DNA from: Imperialibacter sp963977595
GTDB lineage: Bacteria; Bacteroidota; Bacteroidia; Cytophagales; Cyclobacteriaceae
Length of the DNA stretch: 64,000 bases
Assembly: GCF_048007035.1 (NCBI RefSeq)
Contig: NZ_CP180355.1
Span: forward strand, 4,464,001-4,528,000
Direction of reading: 5' to 3'
Position 1 is the first letter of the stretch. Every line of letters begins with the position of its first letter. This document shows, in pieces, positions 55,997-64,000 of the stretch. The notes beneath the pieces are model-generated. The model was not told where the DNA came from. It worked only from the letters and a program-made list of their open reading frames with translations, and searched no databases. A program made the position numbers and the translations under genes.

Positions 55997-57241
55997 TTAC
56001 TCCACGTACACATTCTCCAGCACTTCCTGTTTTCCGTCGATGTTATCCGGGGTCTTTAGGCCGAGAATTCTGGCAATGAAAGGGTACACGTGTACATTGT
56101 CAAAAGCGGGGATCTCCCAACCTTTTTTGATATTAGGGCCTTTGGCATAAAAAATAGCACCCATTTCAGGGGTCACATACGGGTCGAAGCCATGCACGCC
56201 CCACGGTGATTCCATCATTGCTTTCGTGGTGTCGGGCGAACCGCTTCGGAAGTAGTGACCTGGCTCAACAACCAACACCAGATCGCCAACTCTGGGGTGC
56301 TCTCGGTAATGCCACCTTTCAGGAGTTTCCAATTTGCGGTAAGTGGAGTAGAAAGTTTCATTTTCAGTAAGCTGCTTGAAGAGCTTTTCCCTGGTCAGGC
56401 TGTCTTCTTCGTAAACGTGCACAACAGCGCCGCTGCTGGCTATCTGAATACTGTCTTCGGGAGCAAAGAGATTATCCAGATACACGAAAGTTTCGGGAGA
56501 TTCTTTCATTTCATACATCCCGTGGTCTGAAGTAATAATGATGTCTACTGGCAAATTCAGTGCAGCTATTTTTGTATCGATGAGCCCAAGTAGCCTGTCA
56601 GCTTCAAATACGGTTGCTTTCAACTTCTCTGAGTTCGGGCCGGAGTCATGCCCTTCGCTATCCACCAGCGAAAAATACAAAGAAATGAAACGGGGCCTTT
56701 CTGCTTCGGGTATCTGAAGCCATTCCACCACTTTTTCAATTCGTTCTTCGTTGGGCACTGCCCCATCATAAATCTCGTAGTAGTCGGGGTAACTGCCAGC
56801 CACGGGCGCTTCAGAGCCTACCCAAAAATATGAAGCTGATTTGAGTCCTTGTTGCTGCGCCAGCTGCCAAAGCGGCGTTCCGCCATAGTAGTAGGCATCC
56901 TCCACCAGCTCCCTTTTTCCCATGCTGTATTCCACCTTTCTGCCCGGATCGTAGAATGTGTTGTCAACCAATCCATGATGGCCGGGACACAAGCCCGTCA
57001 CGATGGTGTAGTGGTTAGGGAAAGTTTTGCTGGGAAACGAGGGAGTCATGGATTTTGCAGCCGTGCCCTCTTTGATAAAATCAAGAAAATGCGGAGGCTG
57101 GTATTTGGCAACATAGTCATGCCTGAAGCCATCGAAGGAAATGAGGAGGACGTAGGGATCTTGCTTTTTGCCTGGGGTGCAGCTCGCAAAAATGAATGCA
57201 AGAGAGGCAAACAGTGAAAAAAAGGCAAGGCGTTTGGACAT
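55997..57241 (-). CDS. Ectonucleotide pyrophosphatase/phosphodiesterase-like lipoprotein
   Basis: 414 residues. Lipobox FASC after a short leader. The alkaline-phosphatase fold has LLISFDGFRHDYV (metal Asp), the nucleophile Thr in FPSKTFPNHYTIVTGLCPGHHG, SLYFSLVDSEGHDSGP (metal Asp and His), ITSDHGMYE (Asp, His) and HGFDP with a late His. All six metal ligands of NPP-type enzymes can be placed. It hydrolyses nucleotide pyrophosphates or phosphodiesters at the cell surface. The gene is convergent with deoR, six bases apart. Confidence 0.9.
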   Translation of the reverse strand: MSKRLAFFSLFASLAFIFASCTPGKKQDPYVLLISFDGFRHDYVAKYQPPHFLDFIKEGTAAKSMTPSFPSKTFPNHYTIVTGLCPGHHGLVDNTFYDPGRKVEYSMGKRELVEDAYYYGGTPLWQLAQQQGLKSASYFWVGSEAPVAGSYPDYYEIYDGAVPNEERIEKVVEWLQIPEAERPRFISLYFSLVDSEGHDSGPNSEKLKATVFEADRLLGLIDTKIAALNLPVDIIITSDHGMYEMKESPETFVYLDNLFAPEDSIQIASSGAVVHVYEEDSLTREKLFKQLTENETFYSTYRKLETPERWHYREHPRVGDLVLVVEPGHYFRSGSPDTTKAMMESPWGVHGFDPYVTPEMGAIFYAKGPNIKKGWEIPAFDNVHVYPFIARILGLKTPDNIDGKQEVLENVYVE

Positions 57242-57327
57242 AGTTGGGTTGGCTTATCGGTGCTTAAAAATAGGGCAAAGGCACCAAAGCAGCGGCGACT
57301 TCACAAAAAGATAATGTAAGCAGGTTG

Positions 57328-58038
57328 TTAAGGCAGGATGTTGTAGGCAGCGGCGAACATGATCACCCGATTGTTGTAGCTTAGCTCTGGTGGGGCACAA
57401 CCTTCGTAGCAAACGGTTTCGTCGGCCTGGAATCGATAATAGAACTTTCTCCCCAGGATAAGCGATGCGTCCAAAGTAAGCCTCTCGAATATCCTGACGC
57501 CTACGCTGGAGGTCATTGGGAAAGCAAGGCGTAGCTGGTTGTTATAGGATACTTCTAGGTTCAGATTCTCAGACTGTTCATTTGGCGACAGATCATCACG
57601 GTAGCTTCTCGACGCCTGTTGCACAAAGGATGGCCCGAATCCCCAGCTAATGAAGGGTGTTACTTTGGTCTTGAGTATGTCATAAGATACCCGAATAGGG
57701 GCATAAACCCTCGAAACCTTGTAGGTAACTTCTGCGGGACTCGAAGGTGCGCCAACAATTGAATTGGAAACAGCCGACTCATTTGTGTACCGACTGCCAG
57801 TTTGAAGAAAGGAAGCCTCGGCTGTGGCTCTTAACCGGTAGGGAAGTTTGTAGCTGGCGAAGATGCCCAAAGCTTTGGCGTTGGTTGGGCTGTAGACTGC
57901 CTCTGGGCTGTCGCCGGGAAGCGTTTTGCCCCAGCCGCTGTACCCCAACCCTCCTTTGAACCCGAAACTAAAGTCGGACTGCCCGAAGCAAACAATGCTT
58001 TGGGCAGTAAATATTGCAAAGAGGATGAGGCTTTTCAT
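57328..58038 (-). CDS. Outer-membrane beta-barrel protein
   Basis: 236 residues. Signal peptide MKSLILFAIFTAQSIVCFGQ. The mature part has alternating strands, e.g. FSFGFKGGLGYSGWGK, ALGIFASYKLPYRLRATAEASFLQTG, VSRVYAPIRVSYDILKTKVTPFISWGFGPSF and NRVIMFAAAYNIL at the C-terminus, typical of the OmpA-like/porin-like small barrel family of Bacteroidota. It is transcribed immediately after the GH5 gene (six bases), so co-transcription is probable. Ligand unknown. Confidence 0.75.
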   Translation of the reverse strand: MKSLILFAIFTAQSIVCFGQSDFSFGFKGGLGYSGWGKTLPGDSPEAVYSPTNAKALGIFASYKLPYRLRATAEASFLQTGSRYTNESAVSNSIVGAPSSPAEVTYKVSRVYAPIRVSYDILKTKVTPFISWGFGPSFVQQASRSYRDDLSPNEQSENLNLEVSYNNQLRLAFPMTSSVGVRIFERLTLDASLILGRKFYYRFQADETVCYEGCAPPELSYNNRVIMFAAAYNILP

Positions 58039-58044
58039 TCGTTG

Positions 58045-59211
58045 CTACACGTGCTTTGTTAACAAGTTAAGCAATTTTCTGTCAAGTTTTAGTCCGTACC
58101 AGTCTTCGTAGTCAACATCCTCTCTACCCGAATTGAGGATGCCGAAGCTGCCTTTGAACTCCCACAGAGCAAAGCCTATCTGGTTGGTGTGCAGGATGTC
58201 CATTACGTCGCCAAACCAGGCAAGGAACACGTCGTGTGGCGTTTTGTTGTAGCAGCCACATTCGCCGCAATGCACACCCACGCCCTGGTTTTTCAGTGCA
58301 ATCCATGGCTCGTAAAACTTCTCGAGCATTTCTCTGCTCAGGTATTGGTCGCCCACCTGGCCGGGCCACTTCACTTCCGGCAGGTTGTCGATGTCCTTCA
58401 TGGCCCAGGGAGCTTTGTAGTGTGACACTATGCCCGGCGTGTATCCCCGACAGCTTTGAGCGATGTCGAGGTCGGCGATTTCCGGAATGACCGTGCTGCC
58501 TGTATTGTTGCCATCGGCAATGATGAGGTGCTTTTTGTTGACGCTTCTGATAGCTTCGGAAGCGGCGATGGCCATTTTGCGGTAGACATCGCCAGGCACC
58601 GAACCTCTTTTCGAGTGCTGGTCGTTCATGTCTTCCCGGTTGCTGGGCTCGTTCAGCAGGTCAAAGCTTATTTTCTTTCTCGAGACATTTTTGAACCGGG
58701 TGGCCCAAAAGTTCCAGTGAAAGCAGAAGTCGTCCAATGCTTGCTGATCGGTCCATAAATTGTAGGGCTCGTGAAAGCCGGCATTTACACAGTAACCAGG
58801 CCCCCTGTGTAGGTTGAGGCTCACATGCAGTTTGTACTTGTGTGCCAGGTACACCAGCTCTTCAATTTTGTCGGTCGCCTCAGTATCTATGTTGCGAACT
58901 TCTTCCGGCAGAATGTTTCGGGTGCGGTCGAATTTAAGATAAGAGGGATACGCCATCGGTATTCTCACAAAGTCAAAACCCCAATCGGCCATCCACTTAA
59001 AGTATTCTTCTTTGGTGCCTTCCCTTGAGTTTGCCGGGTTAGGTGAAAAGAAGTCGAGAAGGTTGAAGCCTTTCCACTCAGGTAATTTGTTTTTCGAAGC
59101 GGGGGCAGCCGAAAGATTGAAAGGGGCATTGGTGGCCAGTAAGGCTGCGGCAGCAGCAAGGCTTGATTTTTTCAAGAAATCACGGCGTTGGAGGGAATCG
59201 GGGTTGTTCAT
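58045..59211 (-). CDS. Exported GH5-type glycoside hydrolase
   Basis: 388 residues. Tat-type signal LQRRDFLKKSSLAAAAALLATNAPF. Barrel: GFNLLDFFSPNP, WGFDFVRIPMAYPSYL, KYKLHVSLNLHRGPGYCV, the acid/base Glu in ISFDLLNEPSNRED, AIRSVNKKHLIIADGNN, and the nucleophile Glu in GVGVHCGECGCYN, with ALWEFKGSFG as the substrate-stacking Trp segment. It cuts beta-1,4 or beta-1,3 glucans or mannans. The surface Cys cluster CGECGC is unusual and could bind metal. It is in one unit with the beta-barrel gene. Confidence 0.88.
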   Translation of the reverse strand: MNNPDSLQRRDFLKKSSLAAAAALLATNAPFNLSAAPASKNKLPEWKGFNLLDFFSPNPANSREGTKEEYFKWMADWGFDFVRIPMAYPSYLKFDRTRNILPEEVRNIDTEATDKIEELVYLAHKYKLHVSLNLHRGPGYCVNAGFHEPYNLWTDQQALDDFCFHWNFWATRFKNVSRKKISFDLLNEPSNREDMNDQHSKRGSVPGDVYRKMAIAASEAIRSVNKKHLIIADGNNTGSTVIPEIADLDIAQSCRGYTPGIVSHYKAPWAMKDIDNLPEVKWPGQVGDQYLSREMLEKFYEPWIALKNQGVGVHCGECGCYNKTPHDVFLAWFGDVMDILHTNQIGFALWEFKGSFGILNSGREDVDYEDWYGLKLDRKLLNLLTKHV

Positions 59212-59310
59212 AGCGGGTGTTTAATTAAGCTTCAGATTCGATACAGAATAGGTTTCAACTAATATAAATAACTTCGGGTAGAATATGGATCGTTTTTACT
59301 CAAAGGGATA

Positions 59311-60117
59311 ATGGAAGGTATAGGCATTGGAAGTATAATATGCTGGAGGCATTGGCTTCCTTTGTACCTCGTTGTCCTTAGCTTAGGAAGCACAAATGCG
59401 CAGCAGTCGCAAATAGGTCAAGGAGGCCCAAGGTGCCATGTTTTGGTACTCTACGAAAACAGTGGCCACCACCTTGAGTATACTGATGCAGCCGTTCCCT
59501 GGCTGAGGCAGCTAGCGGCAGACAGCTCTTTGGTGATTGACTTCATTACTTCTACTGATGAAATCGACGAAGCTTTTTTGGCTAACTACCAGCTAATTAT
59601 CCAGCTCGACTATCCGCCTTATGGCTGGAAGGAGGAGGCTGCAGCAGCTTTTGTAGGCTACGTTGAAGACGGCAATGGTGGCTGGATAGGCTTCCATCAT
59701 GCTACTTTACTCGGTGAGTTTGACGGTTGCCCCATGTGGGGCTGGTTTTCAAACTTCATGGGCGGCATCAGGTATCAAAACTACATAGCCACTTTTGCCG
59801 AAGCAGACGTTTGGGTCGAAGCAAAAGAGCATCCGGTGATGAAAGGATTGCCCGGACGATTCCACATTAAAAAAGAAGAGTGGTATACCTACAACCAGAG
59901 TCCCCGGCCTAATGTGCAAGTGCTAGCCTCCGTGGATGAAGCCACATATTCACCTGACTCTGAAATCAAAATGGGCGACCACCCTGTGGTGTGGACGAAT
60001 GAGAAGATGAAAGCAAGAAACGTCTATATTTTCATGGGACACTCACCTCTCTTATTTGACAACAAGGCCTATACCACCATGTTCAGAAATGCTATTTTCT
60101 GGGCGGCAGGGAAATGA
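59311..60117 (+). CDS. ThuA-like domain protein
   Basis: 268 residues. A hydrophobic N-terminus (ICWRHWLPLYLVVLSLGSTNAQ) serves as signal peptide. The ThuA domain of class I amidotransferase-like fold has CHVLVLYENSGHHLEYTDAAVPWL, YQLIIQLDYPPYGW, YVEDGNGGWIGFHHATLLGE, FMGGIRYQNY and PVVWTNEKMKARNVYIFMGHSPLLF followed by FRNAIFWAAG. The triad of true amidotransferases is absent. ThuA proteins take part in trehalose/disaccharide use in rhizobia and occur near DUF1080 and sugar oxidoreductases. The start lies 99 bases from the divergent GH5 gene. Confidence 0.85.
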   Translation: MEGIGIGSIICWRHWLPLYLVVLSLGSTNAQQSQIGQGGPRCHVLVLYENSGHHLEYTDAAVPWLRQLAADSSLVIDFITSTDEIDEAFLANYQLIIQLDYPPYGWKEEAAAAFVGYVEDGNGGWIGFHHATLLGEFDGCPMWGWFSNFMGGIRYQNYIATFAEADVWVEAKEHPVMKGLPGRFHIKKEEWYTYNQSPRPNVQVLASVDEATYSPDSEIKMGDHPVVWTNEKMKARNVYIFMGHSPLLFDNKAYTTMFRNAIFWAAGK

Positions 60118-60120
60118 ACA

Positions 60121-60155
60121 AAAAAAACCGGAAAGCTAAGCTCTCCGGTTTTCTT
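60121..60155. terminator. Bidirectional terminator between ThuA and BNR genes
   Basis: AAAACCGGAAAGC faces GCTCTCCGGTTTT around TAA with one mismatch, with A-run on one side and T-run on the other. It sits between two convergent stop codons. Confidence 0.85.
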
Positions 60156-60179
60156 ACTATGTCAATTCAAATTAATGAT

Positions 60180-63100
60180 TTACATGCTTGAAGCATCGCC
60201 TTTTTTCAGCATCACGGCTTCTACGCCTTTCTGTTTAGCCTTTTCGTTCAGCTGAGGGATATCGCTGTTTTTGATTTGCTCCCACTTGCTAAGCTGCTCA
60301 TTGATAGCCGATTCAAGTTCCGTTTTTACGGCGATCGTCTGATCGGTTGGCTTGTAGTCGCTGCTATTGGCTACCGAGCTCAGGTGACCAAGCTTGTTGT
60401 TCAGCCTGATGGGGTAGTTCAAAGGATCCTGACCGCTGCGATTTTTGGTCTGGTACAGTTCTTCTTCTACCGCTGTCATCTTCTTGTTGATCTCGTTGAT
60501 CGACTCAACCAACTCTTTGTAAGCATCCTCTTTGCCCAGCCTTTCTTTCAGGTCATTCATTTGCACACGGGCAGAGCGAATGTCCTTAATTGTTTGGTGA
60601 GTCTCCGTCATTTTGGCGTTTACTCCCTGTATGAAGTCGAACTGAGCCTGGATGTCGGCCACAGTGCCTTCCGTACGTGGGTCCTTCAGGATAGTGAATT
60701 CCGTTTCGCTTGTCTTTCCATTGGCAGTAAGTCTGGCTTTGTAGGTGCCGGGCACTGCTTTTGGCCCACTCAAACGAGCCGCCCACATGATCAAGCCATC
60801 GAAACCTTCCGGAGCTGGATATTGCATATTCCAAACAAAGGTGTTGCCACCTTTCTTCACAGTCAGCTTTTCGCCACGCTCTTTCGATACAGTAGAGAAC
60901 TTCTTGATCAGGTCGCCGTCGGCTTCCATTACTTCCAACGTTACCGTGTCCTTTTCGCCGGGTTCGTTCTTAAGTGAAAAGAAAAACTGTACGCCATTGT
61001 GGTGGTTTTTGCCAGCGCCTGAAGGAACACGCCATGCAAAGCCGCCCATGCGGTAGCTGTCTATTGGCTTAAACAGATGCACGTCGGCAGCTGCCACCGT
61101 GCTGTTAAGCTGATGCAAAGGTGTTAAATCGTCGATCAACCAGAAGCTTCTTCCCTGGGTTGCAGCAATCAGGTTATCGTTTTTGATGGTCAAGTCGGTG
61201 ATTGGCACTGTAGGCAGGTTCAACTGAAATGTCGACCAACTGGCACCATCATCAAACGAGATGTACATGCCTGACTCCGTACCTGCATACAGCAAGCCTT
61301 TGCGCTTTGGATCGGCCCTCACCACTCGGGTGAAGTGTGAGGGGTTGATGCCGCTGGTGATTTGCTTCCAGGTTTTGCCGTAGTCTTCTGTTTTGAAGAG
61401 GTATGGTTTGAAATCACCTATTTTGTATTGTGTACCAGCCAGGTAGGCCCCACCTTTTGTAAAAGGGTCAGGGTCGATGCTGTTCCACATCACGTATTTA
61501 GGTGCCGTGGGAGGCGTTACATTTTCCCAGGTTTTTCCAGCGTCTTTGGTCACGTGCACCAGCCCGTCGTCAGAACCTGTCCAGATAAGATCCTTTTCGA
61601 AAGGCGACTCAACTGCTGCGAAGATAGTGGCGTAGTACTCCACCGCTGTATTGTCTTTGGTGATCGGGCCACCTGCAGGGCCTAACTTTTCTGGCTCAGC
61701 TCTGGTAAGGTCAGGGCTGATGGTTTCCCAACTCTGGCCTTCATTGTAGCTCACATGTACCTGGTTGGAGGTAGTGTAAAGCTTGTTACCGTTGTGGGGA
61801 GAAAAGAAGATCGGGAAGTTCCACTGGAAACGGAACCTCATGCCTTCAGCACCGTGCCCCATTGGGTTGTCGGGCCACACGTTGATGTTTCTCTCTTCAG
61901 CCGTGGCGTGATTAACCCTTGTGAGGTACCCGCCGTAGCTACCGCCGTACACAATGTCATTATTGTCAGGGTCAGGTGCAATGTGTGCACTTTCACCACC
62001 AGCAGTTTCTTCCCAATCGCTTTCTGTTATAGCGCCGCCGTCTACTCTGTGGCGAATTCTTACCGTTGAGTTGTCCTGCTGTGCACCATAGATACGATAA
62101 GGAAAACTGTTGTCGGTGACAACACGATAAAACTGTGAAGTTGGCTGGTTCATGTAGGTTGACCAGTTGGCTCCTGCGTCGAAGCTCACCTGTGCACCGC
62201 CATCATCCGCCACAGCGATTCTGTTGTGGTCGTCAGGCGCTATCCAAAGATCGTGATGGTCACCATGTGGTGTGTCGTATTCTTCGTACGTCTTTCCGCC
62301 GTCTTTCGACTTGTGAAAGTTCACGTTCATTACATAAACGATGTCTTCGTTTTCGGTGTCGGCATATATCTTGGTGTAATACCAGGCACGCTGACGAAGG
62401 CTACGGTCGCTGTTGATCAAACTCCATGAGTCTCCTCCGTCATCGGAACGGTACACGCCGCCTTTGTCATTTTCTATGATAGCAAACACTCTGTTGGAAT
62501 TAACCGGCGACACAGATACACCGGCGATACCCCAGATGCCAGATGGCAAACCTTTGTTGGTCGAGATGTTTTTCCAGGTGTCACCGCCGTCAGTTGATTT
62601 CCAAAGGGCAGAACCCTCTCCACCGCTATCGAAGCCGTAAGGTGAGCGATTGAATCTCCATGTAGTGGCAAAAAGGACTCTCGGGTTCCCCGGATCCATG
62701 GAAATGTCCACGGCACCAGCATCTGCATTTGCAAAAAGCACTTTTTCCCAGCTTTTGCCACCGTCTTTAGAGCGGTAAACACCACGGTCTGCTGAAGATT
62801 TCCAAATATCGCCCAATACAGCGGCGTATACCAGATCCGGATTTTTTGGGTGTATTCTTATTCTCGGAATATGTAGTGCATTGGGTAGCCCCATGTCTGT
62901 CCAGGTTTTGCCGGCGTCTGTAGATTTCATGATGCCAAACTGGCCGTCAGAAACGTTACCCCTTACCGTACCTTCTCCGCCACCGACGTAGATCACGTTG
63001 TTGTCGTATTCGCTCACGGCTACTGCGCCAATGGAGCCTCCAAAGAAACCGTCGGAGATGTTCTCCCAGCGCTGTCCGCCGTCAGTTGTTTTCCAAACGC

Positions 63101-63353
63101 CACCGCCGGTTGCACCCATGTAAAAGAGATTGGGCTTATTAGGCACTCCTGTCACTGATGCGGCTCTGCCACCTCTGAAAGGCCCAATGGAGCGCCATTC
63201 TATTGCAGAATACAGTGATTCATCAAATTTGGTAGTTGCCGGAGCAGAGCTGCTTCCTCGTCGCTGGCTAAAAGCATCGGTGGTGCCCATCAGGACAACC
63301 AAAGCCAGCAAAAAACCCTGCCAGGGCATTTTTGGGTTGTAAGTCATTTTCAT
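60180..63353 (-). CDS. Secreted VPS10/sortilin-type BNR-repeat protein
   Basis: 1057 residues. Signal peptide ending near AFSQ (MPWQGFLLALVVLMGTTDAFSQ). Residues of about 40-730 form propeller blades with many Asp-box motifs: TDGGQRWEN, STDAGKTWTD, SKDGGKSWEK, STDGGDTWKN, SDDGGDSWSL, TKDAGKTWEN and DDGASWSTF. The C-terminal third has a beta domain (FVWNMQYPAPEGFDGLIMWAARLSGPKAVPGTYKARLTANG) and then a helical tail with charged coiled segments. Commonly annotated as glycosyl hydrolase, but sialidase catalytic residues were not identified, so hydrolysis is not assured. Binding or peptide processing at the surface is possible. Confidence 0.85.
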   Translation of the reverse strand: MKMTYNPKMPWQGFLLALVVLMGTTDAFSQRRGSSSAPATTKFDESLYSAIEWRSIGPFRGGRAASVTGVPNKPNLFYMGATGGGVWKTTDGGQRWENISDGFFGGSIGAVAVSEYDNNVIYVGGGEGTVRGNVSDGQFGIMKSTDAGKTWTDMGLPNALHIPRIRIHPKNPDLVYAAVLGDIWKSSADRGVYRSKDGGKSWEKVLFANADAGAVDISMDPGNPRVLFATTWRFNRSPYGFDSGGEGSALWKSTDGGDTWKNISTNKGLPSGIWGIAGVSVSPVNSNRVFAIIENDKGGVYRSDDGGDSWSLINSDRSLRQRAWYYTKIYADTENEDIVYVMNVNFHKSKDGGKTYEEYDTPHGDHHDLWIAPDDHNRIAVADDGGAQVSFDAGANWSTYMNQPTSQFYRVVTDNSFPYRIYGAQQDNSTVRIRHRVDGGAITESDWEETAGGESAHIAPDPDNNDIVYGGSYGGYLTRVNHATAEERNINVWPDNPMGHGAEGMRFRFQWNFPIFFSPHNGNKLYTTSNQVHVSYNEGQSWETISPDLTRAEPEKLGPAGGPITKDNTAVEYYATIFAAVESPFEKDLIWTGSDDGLVHVTKDAGKTWENVTPPTAPKYVMWNSIDPDPFTKGGAYLAGTQYKIGDFKPYLFKTEDYGKTWKQITSGINPSHFTRVVRADPKRKGLLYAGTESGMYISFDDGASWSTFQLNLPTVPITDLTIKNDNLIAATQGRSFWLIDDLTPLHQLNSTVAAADVHLFKPIDSYRMGGFAWRVPSGAGKNHHNGVQFFFSLKNEPGEKDTVTLEVMEADGDLIKKFSTVSKERGEKLTVKKGGNTFVWNMQYPAPEGFDGLIMWAARLSGPKAVPGTYKARLTANGKTSETEFTILKDPRTEGTVADIQAQFDFIQGVNAKMTETHQTIKDIRSARVQMNDLKERLGKEDAYKELVESINEINKKMTAVEEELYQTKNRSGQDPLNYPIRLNNKLGHLSSVANSSDYKPTDQTIAVKTELESAINEQLSKWEQIKNSDIPQLNEKAKQKGVEAVMLKKGDASSM

Positions 63354-63508
63354 ATACAGTTTTCGATTAATTAATGAACCTTAACAAGTAGTAATTGAGG
63401 TCAAATTACACCAAGTGCTATTCAATTAAAATACAGAAAGGAGCAGCGAAAATAATGAAGGATGAACGGTGGCGGGGTTATTTTCTACTCTTCCGGGTTA
63501 TTGCTTTC

Positions 63509-63973
63509 TTAAACTATCGCCTTGTCTGTTTTCTTTGGCGAAGTTCTGGCAAACATCCACGCCATTACCACGCCAAGTACTACTCCTGAAAGAGAGGTTT
63601 CAAGAAGATGGGCCAGCCTCACAGGTTCGGGCATGATAGGGTTGGGTAGGAGCAGCTGACTGCAACCAACAATGCTAAGCAGAAGCGCAAGTACTATACC
63701 TTTTCCCACCCAATTGCCCTTGATAGATCGAAACACAAGAAGGCCAATGAGTGTCCAAAGTATACCTCTCAGCACCTGAAAAGAATACAGATGTGAAGCG
63801 ATATTCTCTTTCATCATGAACAGGAAGGAGGCTTTTTCGCTGCTGCCTGAATAGTAAATGCGAACCTCTTCAAACTGCCAGGCTATGAAGTAGCCGGCCA
63901 GAAAGTAGATCAAAGGCCAGATGACTATTGCCATCAGTGCTGTCATTGTTAAGGTGTTGGAAAGAGGCATCAT
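63509..63973 (-). CDS. Small multi-pass membrane protein of unknown function
   Basis: 154 residues with four hydrophobic segments, near 12-32 (ALMAIVIWPLIYFLAGYFIAW), 67-83, 90-108 (GIVLALLLSIVGCSQLLL) and 124-142 (SLSGVVLGVVMAWMFA). The stretch between the first two segments (EVRIYYSGSSEKASFLFMMKENIASHLYSFQ) is likely outside. No family recognised; the start is either ATG at 63973 or the next codon. It is near the right edge and its upstream region is not visible. Confidence 0.6.
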   Translation of the reverse strand: MMPLSNTLTMTALMAIVIWPLIYFLAGYFIAWQFEEVRIYYSGSSEKASFLFMMKENIASHLYSFQVLRGILWTLIGLLVFRSIKGNWVGKGIVLALLLSIVGCSQLLLPNPIMPEPVRLAHLLETSLSGVVLGVVMAWMFARTSPKKTDKAIV

Positions 63974-64000
63974 CTCACCTTTTGACGCTAGTTGTTCCTC

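Noticed and set aside
60276..62069. Several plus-strand frames opposite the BNR-repeat gene
   Set aside because: Antisense shadows of a repetitive coding sequence; no family signatures.
1..64000. CRISPR arrays, tRNA or rRNA genes, prophage
   Set aside because: Read on both strands, I saw no regularly spaced repeats, no cloverleaf-like genes with CCA ends, and no phage structural genes. A tRNAscan or CRISPR search would settle it.

Overview
The window looks like chromosomal DNA of a member of the Bacteroidota, most probably a marine or soil Cytophagales (Fulvivirga/Imperialibacter-like; inferred, not proven). The reasons are the protein families (SiaC/DUF1987, DUF1080, DUF4142, VPS10-type BNR proteins, S9 lipoprotein peptidase, free-standing LytTR, many Tat-type N-termini beginning RRxFLKK), the absence of clear Shine-Dalgarno sequences, a TAnnTTTG -7 box before the his leader, and a fused hisIE and fused hisB.

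Layout. 1-9.4 kb: a truncated D-erythronate dehydrogenase-like gene divergent from a DUF1537 four-carbon acid sugar kinase, then an enolase-superfamily enzyme, rlmF, an AEC permease, an exported PLP aminotransferase and a Gfo/Idh/MocA oxidoreductase. 9.5-16.5 kb: a frameshifted coiled-coil gene, a tyrosine-rich leader peptide with attenuator, phenylalanine hydroxylase, then hisH-hisA-[four-helix-bundle cassette]-hisF-hisIE, a CtlX-like hydrolase and a flavoprotein. 16.5-19.2 kb: two tandem copies of a SiaC plus coiled-coil membrane protein pair. 20.2-24.7 kb: a histidine-rich leader peptide and hisGDCB. The his genes are therefore a circular permutation of the usual GDCBHAFIE order.

23.9-28.5 kb: an IS1634-type insertion sequence (25263-27103) sits exactly between two apparently identical 1366-bp direct repeats. 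I read this as a very long target duplication. It leaves one complete hisB and one complete SGNH hydrolase gene. 29-33.5 kb: an amidohydrolase, then an ECF sigma factor divergent from a DoxX-folE-DUF4142-cupredoxin cluster. Three matching promoters (TTGTAACSCTT-N11-TRCTCTAWW) point to one autoregulated sigma regulon.

33.5-64 kb: accessory and catabolic genes. These are a DUF1080 lipoprotein, a VOC protein, two tandem membrane proteins that end in a histidine-kinase DHp segment without an ATPase domain, an epimerase and an S9 peptidase among palindromic repeats, a LytTR regulator, an AlkD-like protein, a cyclase-family hydrolase, a FIST sensor with a hybrid kinase, a GMC dehydrogenase with its subunit 3, a ParE-type toxin-antitoxin pair, GH43, DinB, a broken and an intact nudK flanking a TlpA-like gene, a DeoR regulator with a helically phased ATCA array, a nucleotide pyrophosphatase, an outer-membrane barrel, GH5, ThuA and a 1057-residue BNR/VPS10 protein.

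The most striking items are (1) the complete ribosome-stalling attenuator of phenylalanine hydroxylase, (2) the silent IS1634 insertion with its 1.37-kb duplication, (3) the sigma-factor promoter set and (4) the his leader without a visible terminator. No rRNA, tRNA or CRISPR array was recognised.
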